A stretch of 64,000 nt of DNA from a virus. The stretch's first letter is position 1. Every line of letters begins with the position of its first letter. The stretch is taken from positions 48,135 to 112,134 of IMG/VR virus record IMGVR_UViG_3300025120_000001; one strand, written 5' to 3'. Positions 1 to 15,000 of this stretch are shown in pieces. Below the pieces are notes generated by a model that did not search any database, had not been told where the DNA came from, and worked only from the letters and a program-made list of their open reading frames with translations. A program made the position numbers and the translations under genes.

Positions 1-3000
1 ACTATCTTCTCCTGGGTTAGCCTCTTTAACTGTTTCTTTTACTGAGTTATTTGTAGGTCTTTCTCCAAATATAAAACCAACAGGAGTTTGCGCAACTGAT
101 CCCATGATATCAACTTCTATGTATTCAGCAAAAGTACCTGTGGCAATATCTTGAGATAATCCTTCTCCTATATTACCATACTCTGGACCAGCATGTCTAA
201 CTAATTGGAAATATCTTGTTTGACCATCTACCATGAATCCCATAACTTGCGGAAACTCAGCAATAGATCTCTCTCCTTTTCCTTCATAAACAGTTCTTAG
301 CTTAAATCCTTTCTTTACTTGCGTTACATTTGATCCATATTTCTTTCCTTTATCTTTAGCTATTTTAGCAAACTTTCTAGTTTCAAACTCATCATTCTTT
401 TCAAACTTTGGTCTAGCTGAAATACCCTTATATAAATCTACTGTGATAGTAGCTCTGTCAAATTGATCATTTAAATATAAAGCTTGATTCTTTGCTTTTC
501 TATTTACTTCTTTTCCTTCTTTCTTTACTTGTTTATCTGTAAGTCCAACAGCTTGGTATCCAAAATTGTCTTCCATTTTTTGAAGAAGGTCATCGTAAAG
601 CTCTACACTAAATTCCTGGAGTCCCATTAATTCAGCATTATCTATTTCATTCTGAATCATTACACCTCCACTAAAGCTATCTATATTTTGCTTTATCTTT
701 TCAATCTGTTGTTGTATCTCATTAGATGCTGTATTTATTTCAGCACCCGTGTAGTAGCTTTCTTTATTATTAGATAAATCTTTTTTAATAACTATGCTGA
801 TAACATTATTAGCACCCCTAACAGCTTTACTATTTGAGGTACCTGTTCCGGATTCATTATCAAATATAACAAATAGTTTATCCGGGTTGCTTTCTACATA
901 GTCTAAAGTAAATGGTTTTCTAGCTTGATTAACTAATGACTTACCGTTAAATACAGCACTAGAAGACATTGACTTTTTCTTTAAAAGTTTTGCCGTTTTA
1001 GGATGTAATCCATATTCTCTTATAAAGTTTAATTTTAGATCTCTAAATGACATTCCAAAGTTGGCCATCATTTGAGCATCATCCATTGCAGCAAATGCTT
1101 GAGATGTACTTGGTAAAGTAGACATATAATCAGCAAACATTTCCGGGTTTATGGAAGCTATTATACTTCTATACACAGGTTGCAATCCATCTTTCACTAT
1201 CATATAGTTTAAGACTTTCATTGATAACGCTCTAGTTAATGGATCCGCATATAACTCTTGAAATCCATTTTGCACATCCAGCTTTTGAGAGTCATTTAAA
1301 GGAGTAAGTGTATTTGCAGTAAGCATGCTAATACCAGTCTTGTTACCTTCAGACGTAGCAGATTCAGGTCTTATAAACCCATCTAAAAAGAAGTTGTACT
1401 TGTCTCCGTTCAATTCTTTTATTTCGTCATATGTATCTACAATATCTTTAGTTCCCTCTTCTGGATATAATAAAGTGTTTGTTGGGATTCCTAAAACAGA
1501 CATTGGATTATTATTTAAATAATTTAAATAACCTTGCAATGTTATATAAGAAAGCATATCATTATTTATTACCGCTCTCTCATCTTTGGTAAATCTTTTA
1601 TAGTTTGTGTCAAGTGATGAAAATATATTTTTAAAACCAGCGCTTTCATCTAAAAATACTTTTGGTAATATGCTGCCTACAAATTCATCATGTATATCTA
1701 ACATTCCTCTTTGCCATCTATCTGCGGAAAATACAGGTCTTAAATCAAATATAGGCATCTCATTTGGTGGTAACATATCAAATTCAGCATCTGTTAAATC
1801 TATACCAAGGTCTTCTCTAGCTTTAGAAACTTTGTATACATCGTTTGTATCTTTACCAAATCCTTTTGCTAAATTAAGGAGATCCCCCATTGGTCTTAAG
1901 AAACCTGAAACATCAAATGCTTTTACAAATTGATCTAGAATGGCATAATCTCTAAGTACTTGTTCTCTAGTTATAGCTTCAACTCCATTGTCGGCAGCTC
2001 TATCAACTTTATCTTCAAGTTCTTCTTCTGATTTATATTTCAGCATAGGATCCTGAGATCCATCAATTAAAGAAGCTTGACTAACACCAGTAGCTCCAAA
2101 ATCTTCTTCTGTTGCTAAATCATAAGTTGCAGCCGCTGCTTTAAGACTATCCATCTTATCTTCAATGAATTCCTTAACATCAAATTCAAAAGCCGGAGCT
2201 CTTTTTTCTAGTTGATACGCTTCTCTTATTGTTGGATGATTCATCATTGCTACAGATGTTCTAATAGGTACACCCATTGCACTCATTGTTGTAACAATAG
2301 CTAATGCATTTCTACTAAGACCAAGTTTAGCGGCAAGTCTTTCTTTAGCGTTATCCGTCATTGCCGTAATTAACGCAGATATAATATATTGTTTTCTTCT
2401 ACCTAACGTACCATCTTCTTTTAACTCTTTAGATCTATCTACTGTTTTTCCATTTACCTTGTCTTCATTAAATAGACCATTGTAAACTTGACCTCCAATA
2501 TTTAGTTCATAGCCTCCACCTGGAATCATTTTAATGCCTTCTTCTTGAATAAGACTTAGATATAAGTTTGGTAGTACCGCAGCTCCAATTGATTTTGCAC
2601 CCTCTTTATTGTTTGCAAAACCTTTCCATTTACCAAATAAATTATTAGCATCAATACCATCCTCACTTAACATCTCAGCTAGCTGAGGAACTTCTCCACT
2701 TATCCAGCTCCAGGTATCTTTTAATATTTCCATATCAGCAGGCTCATAAGAAATAGCAGATTGATCACCGTCTCTTGTAGTATTTCCAGCATGTCCCATC
2801 ATAGAATATTTGAAATCTAATATCTCATTATTATATCCTGATGAAAATGGATATCTACCTGTTTTTTTATGATAGCTTTTAAAAGCTTTCTCATTCATTG
2901 GCAAGTTTAGCATTCTCAATGCTTTTATAGCATTAGGAGAAAACCCTAATTTTCTTGCTGCTTCTAGATCTTTATCTGATAGTGAATTTTTTGTTCTATC

Positions 3001-6000
3001 ATTTGCTTTTGCCGCAGCTTCAGCAAAAGTACTTCCTGATTTTTGAACAGCTTTATTAACCCATTTAAGATAACTTTCAAAGTCATTAGTGTATTCCTTA
3101 ATAACCTTTTGCATTTTAGGTTTTGTATAAGGCTTACCTTTAACTCTAAGTTTATCTTTTATTATTGAACGGCTTGGTTGTGTACCTCTTATATAGATTC
3201 TTTTATTATCACCTCTCTTGTGAGGAATTTCATAATAAGTAGCTCCATCTTTAGTTGTACCAAGAGCTTCTTGTATTTCTCCAAAGTTTTTACCTCTACC
3301 CCCGTCTTTAATTAAGTTTAATTGTTCTTGAGCTTGTGCTAGATTATCTACAACCCAAATATCAACAGGATCTCCCGTAGCATCAACTTCTGTTTTATGC
3401 TCATACATATCAACAACAACATCATAAATTTTAGTTTTTTCTTTTGTTGCTTCTAATGTTGTATAGCCATCCTTCATTTGGATGTACAACTTATCAATAT
3501 CAAAATCGGCCCCTGACACCTCAACCAGTTCTCTTGCTGAAACAATAGTTGAACCATAAAATACCGGTAGAAAATCTACAACTTTTATATTTACTGTTGA
3601 ATGATTATCCTGAGATGGAATACGTATACCAAACATTTTAGATAAAACTTCAGGTATTGATTTACTAGGAACTTGATCATACATTGTATATGCATCCTTT
3701 GAATGAACCGGCATCATAGATTCTGTATACTTTATACCTGTATACTCGCCATCTTTATACTCTTTCATATCAGGTCTAAGTCTATCTTTTACTATAATAA
3801 ACTCACCCTCCTTCATATTTTTGAGTCTTTCATTAAGACTATCAAACTTATCTTGATTGTCATCAGATAAATCTAAAACTTCATTTCCGTATTTCTGAAC
3901 ATCATCTATAGAATAATTATTCTGAAAATCATCAGTCCTTATAATCTCTTGTCTATCTATATAAGATTTTCCGTCTACTTGTTCTGTGCTATATATCTTT
4001 CTATATTGCTTGAACCCATAATCAGAAAGCAATGCTGCTGCTGTACCTGGTAGCTTTTCAGACATTACGCCTTTACTAAAATAGCTTAAGAATAGTTGTT
4101 TAAACTTTTGGGCTACTATAGGTGTATCCTGAGCAAAATCAAAATTTGGATTACCTTCTTCATCAAAGCTGAAGAACTCCAATAACTGAGCAGATGAAGC
4201 GCTTGCCTTTAATGCTGTTTGTGCATACTTAAGGAATGATATAAGATCCGGACTAAGTTTTTTAGCGTCTATAGATTTATGCAACTCATCCATTGCATAG
4301 TCAGATTCCATATCAAAATTAAGATTTCTTTTATCTAAATACTTCTGTTTAAGTCTTGAATCTACAGCTCTATTATAAGCTAGCTTAATAGCGCCAATAG
4401 TTGTAAGCTCACCATTAAGTATAACTTCTGTATTATCACTTTGCTCTCCTGTTATAAGAGTTTTGATTTGAGTAGGATCAATGATCTCAGATTTATTTGA
4501 TGGATTTAATACTTGAAGACCCATGTAATTAGCATCCAATTCCATAACTTGATCATCACCAAAACTTTCATCTGTTTCACTAGTTGATTCAAAGTCTAAT
4601 CTTCTAGCCATGTAGCTACCTGTATTTGCAGGGCCCAATAACTTAGATTCTTTTTGAGTTATTGTATTACCTGAACCAACAAGAGCATCAATTGGTGTTA
4701 TGTTTTTCTTCATCATCTTTAGTGCAGATAATGGTGCAACCATTGCTACAGTATCTATACCTTTATCTAACTGATCTTGCTCATATTGTTCCATCTTAAC
4801 CCTCATATTATGAAGATCTTCTCTACCGGGCTTAGCTACCCAGTTACCGTTTTTATCTTTATAAGAAGTTAATGCTTTAGTAAGAGGTACAACTGAAAAT
4901 TTATCAAAGACTTTACCATCACCATAAACAAGCTTTTTAGAGTTAAGCATTTCTTGTTTCTTAACGGCTCCTGCTGCACCAAATATTTCATCAACAGATA
5001 TATCTGCGCCATCTTCTATTTTATTTAAAAGAGCTGATTGTGTTTCTGTTAATTTACCAAACCCAAACCACATGTATCTAAATGCTTTAAGACTCATCCA
5101 GTTTTGGGCATCTGCTTGTTCTATATCTTCACCTGTATGTATTGATGTACCTATCGGATCTGTTGTAGCAAACATTGATATTTTTTGTAATGGATTTAGA
5201 ATACCATGTTGAGGTGATGCAATTCTACTAGCCGCACTATAGTATGCGGCATTTTGCATCTTAGCTCTTTTAACTGCATCAACGGCATCTTTAAGAGTTA
5301 AAGCCTGATCTCCTAAAAGAACATCATTCATTGAAGAAGTATTAATCCAATCATTAATGAATATCTGTTTAGTATTGTAAGTCCTGTTTCCAGTTAAATT
5401 TAACTTTTCATTAGCTCTTTGAAACTCCGCTTCACTACCTGTAGAGTTTTCATTTCTTTGAACACCTTGACTTAAAAACTTTGGTAACTCTAATATTGGT
5501 TTACCATTTTCATCTATTCTGTAAAACTCACTATTAATATCTCTGTTAAATTGAACAAACTCTTGATCAATTCTTGAACGCATATATGCTCTAAGTTGTT
5601 TTTTGTCTTTACCTATTTTACTGAGGGCGCTATCTAACGTTAACACTTCCCTTTGATCTGCAGGTAATGCTGCATTTTCTCTTATTAATTTTTCTAATTC
5701 AGCCGCATAATTAAAGGTTCTAACATTTAATAAATCTCGTATAGCTGTAGCTATATCATAATCTTCTTGTTCAGCTGCTTGCTTCTCTCTTTCTACTAAT
5801 TGTTCATTATCTAATTCTAAAATGTTTTCATCAACAAGTTCATATACATAAAATTCTTTATTACCTTCAATAAAGTCTTTCATCTTGTCTGATTCTACCC
5901 AGTATGTATTATTACCAACTGTTGCTTCTTTTATGTGAGTTGTTGTTTTATTATCAGATATAGCGTCTCCTAATTTATCATATATGTTTGTCATTGTCAG

Positions 6001-9000
6001 CTGACTAACTTTTCTAGATCCTACTAGTTTTACTCTGTTAAACGTTGCTTTATCTCCTTTCTTCTTTACAAACTTCTTTTTCTTTTTTATTTCCTTGACT
6101 TCACCTATTGACATTTCTAGGTTAGTTGATTCACCTTCAGCAAAGAACCCCATAGATGTTGCCCCTTGTTCATCTTTGATAAATATTTTTTGAGTTCCAG
6201 CTCTAAGTCTAGCAACGGTTGCTTCAGTATCTAGCAATCTTCCAGTTTCAAGCTGCGTAGAAGGGCTATCTTTTGGACTTAATACAAGCTTGTTGTTAGT
6301 AAATTTAAAAGCTCTATTGTATCCAATAATCTTACCGCTCTTGTCTCTTATTTCTACTTGTCTATTCTGACCATCTTTAGTAGCATTATACCCAGGATGA
6401 AGCTCTTCAGTTCTGGTAGCAGGATCTAACTCTCTTTGAATCCTTGCAAATTCCCCTTCAATATTTTTTTCATATGCATCTAATGCTGCATCAGTAACTT
6501 CAGCATCACCTTGAGCATTAGTCTTAACCGCTTGTATGATAGGTAATTCAACCATATCCCCTGTGTTAGATGCTTCTATTACTCTTAGTAATACAGGAGC
6601 CAATGCTATCATTTCATCTTGACCTTCTGGGATAACCCCTCTTTTAATTTTACCGGACTTAGGATTAACCCCTGCCGTATAAGCACTTAATAAAGCATGT
6701 AAAATTTGTTTAGGGTTAAAGTCACCGTAGTTTACACCTTCTTCATTTCTATCATATTTTTCAACAACCCCACCATCTCCGTCTACTTCAATTCCTCTAC
6801 TAGCCTTACTACCTGCTATTCTTGTTACTTTCAATAAACCTTCTCTAGACATTTGCCTAAATGCCGGGTCATTTAATAAATAATTACTAGCAAGGTATGG
6901 ATCTTTGTCAATGAGATCTTGAAGAGCCTTAGCGTTATTATCTACATCATTTAATTGAGCTATTCTTTTTAAATGGAATGTGGGTAATTGATGAGCATAA
7001 ACTAAATCTCCAGCTGGGTTTTTAAAGACCGAAGAACCAACTGTTTCATCAAACATTGAGTTACCTAAACCAAGTTTACGCAATCTATTGTAAACACCTT
7101 CTTCTCCAGTTTGAGACATTAGATTTTCATTTGCATCAAATTGTTCTTTCATGTAAACAATATCATCCCACTCAATGCTTATTACATCTGTTCTAGAATT
7201 TAAAATTTGTTGTTGCCATTTTGTTGGGCCTAATCTTTTCTTTCCTTTAGCTGCTGTTTCTTTTTGCAACTTAGTAGGTTGTACTATATTACCTGCAATG
7301 CTATATTGTATGTAATCAGGGTGTAGCTTAATACCCATAGTTTTAGATAACACCTCTGAAACTTTTACAGCAACTTCAGCTAATTTTTTATTTGATATAT
7401 AACCAATTGGATCTTTTGGATTTAAGTAATCTAATAATACATCAAGCTGGTCTGATGCGTCATCTTTCAATGCCGGATCTGATAAATACAATCTTCTTCT
7501 ATGTTTATATTCAGTTTCCCATTTTTCAACTTGAGTATGTGCATCATCTCTATTAGCAGCAGAGTAAGCTAAAGTTTGACCGTCTGCTGTATTAGTGTGT
7601 AAGAATAAATAATCAACTTTAAAGTTTTCAAAACCTTTAAGTAGCGCCTGAAATAATAAATTGTCATTAGTTTCTCCTGGAATTATTCCATTTTCTAATT
7701 GATCTTCCCATACTAAACCTAAATCATTAAATAGTTTTTCTTGAACTGCTTTAGTTTGAGGATTATTTTGAGAGAACATATAGATTTGCTGTAATATTCT
7801 TACGGGATCTGATGTACCACTAGCAGCTTTTAAGAATCCTGAATATGCAGAAGCAAAATCTACAGGAATAATAATTTTTATTCTATCATCCGGATCCGCC
7901 TCTGGGTTAATATATTCATTGCCAAATTCATCTTTTTCAGATAGTGTAGTTGTAGCTATATACTTTCTTAGGAATGATGATAATGATCTAGTACCTCCTA
8001 CTTGAGACGCATCTTTTCCATACTGCTCAGTAGTTCTAAGACCATACTCCATTTCGTTCTCCATGTCAAGATCATCCATCATCTCTAACTTAATGTCATA
8101 TAGCTCAAGTTCTTGAACAACTGAATCTACTATATCTTTTCTAAAGTTTTCAAATGCATTTGTAATATTTGACAAGTTTAACAATTGCTGCGTTGATACA
8201 TTAGCATACTGAGCATTATCAATATTGTATAAAGCTTTAAATGCATCTATAGATTCCTCAACTGTATCTACAATGTTAAAATTAGGATCTTCATTAAACA
8301 TTTCTAAATCAACAACCCTTGCTGTTATAGCTGAAACTATTCCTCTACCTTGTTTATTAGGTATTGTTTTATATACTTCTTTACCTTTTGCTGGCGTTGA
8401 TGAACTATATCTAAGCAGTTTACTTGCATCCAGCGTAATACCCATAGTAGCTGAATCTGTAAAAGGATTAGATACTGCTTGACTATTCTTAAACTTTCCT
8501 GCACTGATATCTTTATATAAAGCTTGAAGTTGTGTAGCGTTATACTTTCCAAGAACGTTTCTGATCCACTCAAGTATTTTATTAAATAAAGACTTGATGA
8601 AAGAATCTGTTTTTGTTTTAGCTGGACTTTGTTTGAATATTTCAAACTGATCTGCCATATACTCTTCCAAGTACTCTTTCTCAAGACTTTCTTGACTCCA
8701 GTTTCTATATTTATTGATATCACCATTTCTTAATTTTTCTAGCTCTACTTTTAAGCTCTTACCTTCTGATCTTAGTTTAGATAATACTTCTGTTTTGGCC
8801 AGCTTGTAGTAAACATTTTGTTGATCTGAATTTAATAACATTCTAAATACAGCATGGAATGCTTCATGGTATGCGTACTTAGATGTTGCACCTACGTATA
8901 ACTTACCGTTTATTTTTTCATTACCTGCTATTCTACTCATAGCCATAACAAAAGCACCTACTCTTTCTCCTCCAGATTTCATATTGTCTCCTAGAGTTCT

Positions 9001-12000
9001 TATATCTTCTATAGAAATAAAGTCTGGGAGATTAGATGAAGCCCAAGATAAAAATTCATCTATATGTTTTAGATCTTCAAGATTTAAATTGTCTGATATT
9101 TTGTTTGCTGTATTACCTAAATCAGATTCTACTTTAGCTAATTGTTTTTGAAGTTTTATAATTTCTTTATCACTCAATAGCTTTTTCATGATCTCGCTAT
9201 TCTTTAGTTTACCTACTGAGTCTTTTCTTATTTTTACTTGTCTTACTTCTATCTTAGCTAGTAAGTTATTTCTTTCTGCTATTAAAGCCGCTCTATCCTT
9301 TTGAACAGCGCCTGTATCTGAAGTAGCTGCATTAGATGTAGGATTATCTACATTGTACTTTGTTTTAGATAGCAATCTAATAGATGTTCCCATTGGAGAA
9401 CCTAGTATCTCCAACTCTCTAATTGTTAAAGCCTTTTCTCCTTGTTCAGAAAGTTTTTGCGCTAAGTATTCTCTTTGATCTTTACTAAGACCCTGAAAGT
9501 CATTTGATTTTTGTTTATCATATTCTTCTTGACTTAGCTCTTCAATACTTGCAATCTCAGCAGCTGGGCCATCCGAAGCAGTTGGACCATCTTCAGTTTC
9601 AGCTTCTTCACTTGGACTAGTGTTACCATCAGCGCTTGTTGATCTACCTGTGGTAGTCATAGATATTATAGCTGTATTTTTTATGTCTGAAACTTGTACC
9701 CCTTTAATGTTTGCTATTAATTTAGAAGCCCCTCTTACATTTGGAGATATTTGTGTAGTAACAGACTGCTCAATTTCTTCTGTAGTAACATTCTTATCAA
9801 ATGAAATTTTAAATGCATCCTTTTTAAGCTGACCATTTTTTTGAAGATTTTCAAAGAATACTTTTTTCTTTGCAAATGCTTTATCAGTAACATCTATATT
9901 ACTTATGTAATCATTATAGTTAGTTATTAAAGCTTCTATAAATTTTTCTTTATTATCAAACTCAGCATACTCTTGCACTTGTTCAGCTGACATTATAATA
10001 TTATGAGACTGCTTTAATTTTCTATCATAAGCTCTAATAAATACTGAACCATTAGCTCCTACATTAACTTCAAATGTATAGCCAGGTTTACTCGCCATAT
10101 AAAATCCAGGTGAATCCTGTACTTCTCCAGCATTAACTTCTTGATTAAATATAGAATTAAACTTTAGATCTTTAGTTTGCTTTGTCTTCTTACCTTTCTT
10201 TACCTCTACCTCTTGTACATTTTCTTTTAATGTTTCCGCAGATCTTTTTATTAAAGTCTCCGCAAGTGCTGCCGTTCCTTCTGTACTCAAAGAGTCTGAC
10301 TTGATTGGAAAATATGAATATACACCAGAAGAACTTTTTACAACCATCACATATCTAGAAGCATTAGATGCACCGGAATAAAGATTTGGATTTTGAGCAT
10401 TCATTTCCGCTATAATCTTTTTCTTTACTTTAGATCCTTCTCCTCTTTCAGCATTAGTAATAAATCTAGTTGATACAGTACCGTCCTTACCTTTTTTGTT
10501 TTCTAAAACTACTGTTACACCATCAACACCTTGAACATTAAGATCTAATACCGGTTTATCTTTCTTGTCAAACACTAGTTCACCAGGTGTAGTAAAAAAG
10601 TTTACACCACCAATATCTTCTAAAGTTGTTACTAGAGATTCTGAGTCTCCCATTTTTTCTGCAATAGAGTTCATTATTTGAAACTGTATTGCAAAGTTTC
10701 TTTGTATATCGGAAGCTGCAGTTTCAGCAGGTCCTGAATAGTTAAACAAATCTTTTATTTGATCTTTAGTTATAGACAAAGGATTAATAGCCTGGCCATT
10801 TGCATCTGTTAATATCACATCCCCATTTGGTATATACCCAACCATTCCAGTTGCTTTTCCTTCCGCATCCATAGCAATAGGTATCCCAGCTTCTTCAAGT
10901 TTTGCATTTATTCTTTTTGATGTTGAGCTTTTTAATTTTAATCCAATGTTATATGGTGACTTAGTTGTCCTAATAAATGGATTTTTTTCTTTATCCTCAA
11001 ACTTAAGATAGCCCCCTTCTCTATCAAGTATTGCACCACCTTGTTCGTTTTTAGTAACTATAACTTCTAGCTCATTGAGTTCTTTCTCAGTTAGGTTTTT
11101 AAGTATAAAGTCATATCTTCTTCTACCTATCTCTAGAACTTCTTGGTAATTAGTTGTTGCATCGTTTCTATGTGGTATAGCAGCTGTTGCTTCATCCACT
11201 CTTAACTTACTTGCATTTGCTGGTAATTTTGCTTTACCTGCATTAAATACTTCAGGGGTAAACCTTTTTAAGAAGTCTCCTTCTTTTAGTCTTGTTGCTT
11301 TTTTAATACGTTGTTTAGGATCTAAAGTATAAGCCTTGCCTTCTTCTAGAACCAATAAGTTTCCATACTTTTCTACAGTTGGTTTAGTTGATACAACAAC
11401 ATACCATTTTTTAGTTTTTGAGTCTTGAATTCTATCTCCATAGTTTAATGTCTGACCATCAAACTCAAATGAATCCATTGTAGGTACATAGTTAGATAGT
11501 TTAGCTCTAGCACTTTCAGCTTTTCCTTTGCTTGTAAATCCTTCTGCTAATATTGGATCTAAACCAGCAGCCTCATACATAGCCTCATCTAGAATATTCC
11601 CGGCTTTATCAACTAATACATAAAATGAAGTAGCTTCTTCTGTTTCTGGATTGATAACTAATTTTTCTAAAATATCTATAGTAGCGTTAGATGAATCTTT
11701 ACCTTTAGTTTTATCATCCTCTTCAGTTACACCTTGTTCATCCTTTAATTCTGGTAAAAATATCTTTAATGATATTCCAGTTCTACCGGATGATGCCTCT
11801 TTTAATACTTCACCAACAAGATCATTTGTTCTTTGAAGTGACAACCATTCCTTAAATCCTTTATCTGAATTAAAGACTTCCATTTTAGCATCTCCATCTA
11901 GACCTTGTAGAGTTTGAAACCAAACTTTCTTTAATCCATTGTAGCCTCTCATAATATCTTTTGATAAAGACTCCTCTAAGAATTGCTCCCATGTAGGAAT

Positions 12001-15000
12001 TTTTTTAGCTCCTAGTTTCAGCAACATTCCTCTTTTTTCTTGATATACCCTTTTTAAAACTTCATCAAGATATGGCGATTCACCTGCTGTTTTACCTACC
12101 ATTTTAGAATCTGGTCCTTCTATACCAGCATCATCCAATATAGAGCTTACACTTTGATCTCTTTTAACCGGATCTTGAGCTGACTCTTTTGCTTCTTCAG
12201 CTCTTGTTTCAGCGTCTTTTTTTAATATGTCAGATGCAGTTTGTCTATATACAGAAATAGCAGCTTGAACTTTTTCATATAATACGGGATCATCTATTTG
12301 ATTAACCGGGCCGTCTTGATTAAAGAAGTTTGTTAAATATTTAGGATCTCCTGTAGCTCCAAACAAAAGCATATCTTCTTGACCTAAATATACACCTACA
12401 TTAGCAAATTGATTTAAAAGAACATTTATCTCTTCTTTGTTTATAAATCTTTCAATAGACTCTCTGAATAGGCTCATTTTATTTTTATAAGCAAATTGAA
12501 AGTATAACTCAGATCTTTTTAGCATGTCATTTAAGTACTCGGGATCAGTCATAACCCTAAGCGCTTTATCATACATAAATTGTCTTGCATTCAAATGATC
12601 TGAATCTATAATAAGATCAATGACATCTTTAATCATTTCATTATTAACAAATGCTTTTTTATCCTTACCTATATATTCTAAATACTTTACAATAGCCGGT
12701 GTCAGTTTAGTCTGAAGACTTCTTCTATCAAAGCCTCCGTCTTTTTTCTGACGTTTAGGATCATATAGTATTGCTGAAATATCTTCAAGAAGCTTTAGTT
12801 TTTTAGCTCTTCTATTTTTTTCTCTCTTTGCACCAGGTTGATCTAATACTTCTACCTCAGTTCTAAGAGCAGCCATCTCTTCCATCATGGCTTCTTTTGT
12901 AGTAAGTACAGTTAAATCATTTGCAGCTAGTTCTTTAATAATAGGGTGAGATGCTAACTGATCATATATTTTTTCAGTTCTTTCAGCAGCTCTTTGGAAG
13001 CCATCTTTTGTAAATAGGTATAAATCTCTAGCATGTCTTTGAGCTAAAAACTTTAATGTTTCTTTTTCATGTTGTTTAGACCCCGGTTCATACAAACTTG
13101 GATCTGCAGTAATGGTAAGTTTATCTTTATTTTCATTAAAGTCTTTTTCCATTTGCTCCAATCTCCCCAAATTTTCTTGGATTTGAGATCTTAACTTTCC
13201 TTCTTTAGCTCTAGCTTTTTCAGAAGGGAATGCTTCTGCTAATTCTTGATCGGTTAACTCTAAATAATCTTGAAGTTGCTCTTTAAAAAATTCTTGTTTA
13301 CCTGTTTCAAATAAAGTTTTTAAATTTTGGAACTCTGCCATATCACGAGTATCCATAAAATTCATAATGTCCCCTTCAGATTGAGCTTGCTCCATTGCTT
13401 CACTCGCTTGCTTTTGCACAATGAAATTCATTTGATCTGGATTCATCAATGGATTAGACGGATCCATGGCCATAGAATCTCCATGCTTATTCATGTAAGA
13501 AACAAGATTATCTAAAGTTGTCTTTTTGTTTGCTTTATGTTTATCAAATGCGGCTTTATCTGTACCTATTGTATACAGTGTAGGTATACCTTGGAATATT
13601 GCCTTCTGAGGTAAATTAATTACACCACCCATAAAGAAACCTGACATAAATGTCTCTAAACCTTGAGAGCCCATTTGAGCACCTAAACCAGATGAAAGGG
13701 ATGATGAGAATAAAGCTGAACCGCCAGCCATAGGATCAAATTGTATTGCAGTATAATAATCTTTAACACCTGCAGATACAGCTTCTTGATAAACTTCTTG
13801 CAAACCTTCTGAAATATTTGCAGCCGAATATCTTAAAGCACCATAAGCAGCCATAGTAGCCCCACCTCTTAAACCATCTGATTTTAGTTTTTTAGCTATA
13901 AACTTCCAATTTAGAAAGCTGTCTTCAACACCCTCATAGATACCTTTTTGGACTTGTCTTTTACCTGCATTAGCTCCTTCTTTTACAACTTTTGTTGCAG
14001 CCTTACCTCTTACAATTCTACCAAAGCCTGAATCTATTGATTCTTTAGCTATTTGAGAAAAGCTTCTTTTAAATCCACCAAAAGCATTTCCAAGTAACAA
14101 CTGATTAGACAAGTAAATTACAGGAGCATTCCACATTGTTGTTGTGAATGCGGCTGACTTAGCATCTTGTTCTACCTTTGCCATTTGCTCTGTACTAAGT
14201 TCTTCTCCTAATCCAGCTAGCTTATTCTTTTGTCTTTGTATTAAATAGTTCTTTTGCCATTGCTCTTTATATACAGAACCACCTTCCATTCTACCTTCTG
14301 ATAAAGCAAAGTTTAGAGATCTTGCATCTCTATAAAATCCACCAGCAGTTTTAGAGAACCTAGCCATATTAGTTACATTCTCACCTGCTTTTTTAGTTGT
14401 ATTTAGTGCTTTAAAGGCACCCATTGTTTCAGGCAAGAGTATTTTACCTAGTATATTATCCCCTGACTTTACACCTTGAAAAATATCTCTAACCTTTTCA
14501 ATCTTTTTCATTCCTTGGACAAAGTCTTTTGTTGCTTTGAAAGCTTTACCAACTTTAAAACTTTGACCAATTCTACCTAATGCTTTAGTAAGCTTAGCAA
14601 CATTGTAACCAGTTCTTGCTACAGCTGCTGCACCAGTTGCGGCTGCTGCTGGAGCTCCAACACCACTTGCAGCTAATAATGCAGTACCTCCCCACATTAT
14701 AGCTTCTTCAATTGCAATTGAACCAATGATACCTAAAGTATATCCGGCATTTAAAACAAAATTGTTAAACCCAGCTCCAAACCCATCTCTACTTGAGCTA
14801 CCTATTCTAACAGCATCTTCATATTCTATGGCGCTTTTAAGATCCATTACATCATCTTCAAACCAACCTCTATAAGAGCTTAAATAACCTGTACCTACAA
14901 GTTTAGTAAGCTGACCAAACATTCTACCTGTATCTTCCCATCCACTAGAATTTTCATTATAATATGCTTCATTATCTCTATAAGCATGAAACCCCAATCT

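Noticed and set aside
8337-8726. 129-residue minus-strand frame
   Set aside because: Out-of-frame reading within the giant polymerase gene, which stays open throughout.
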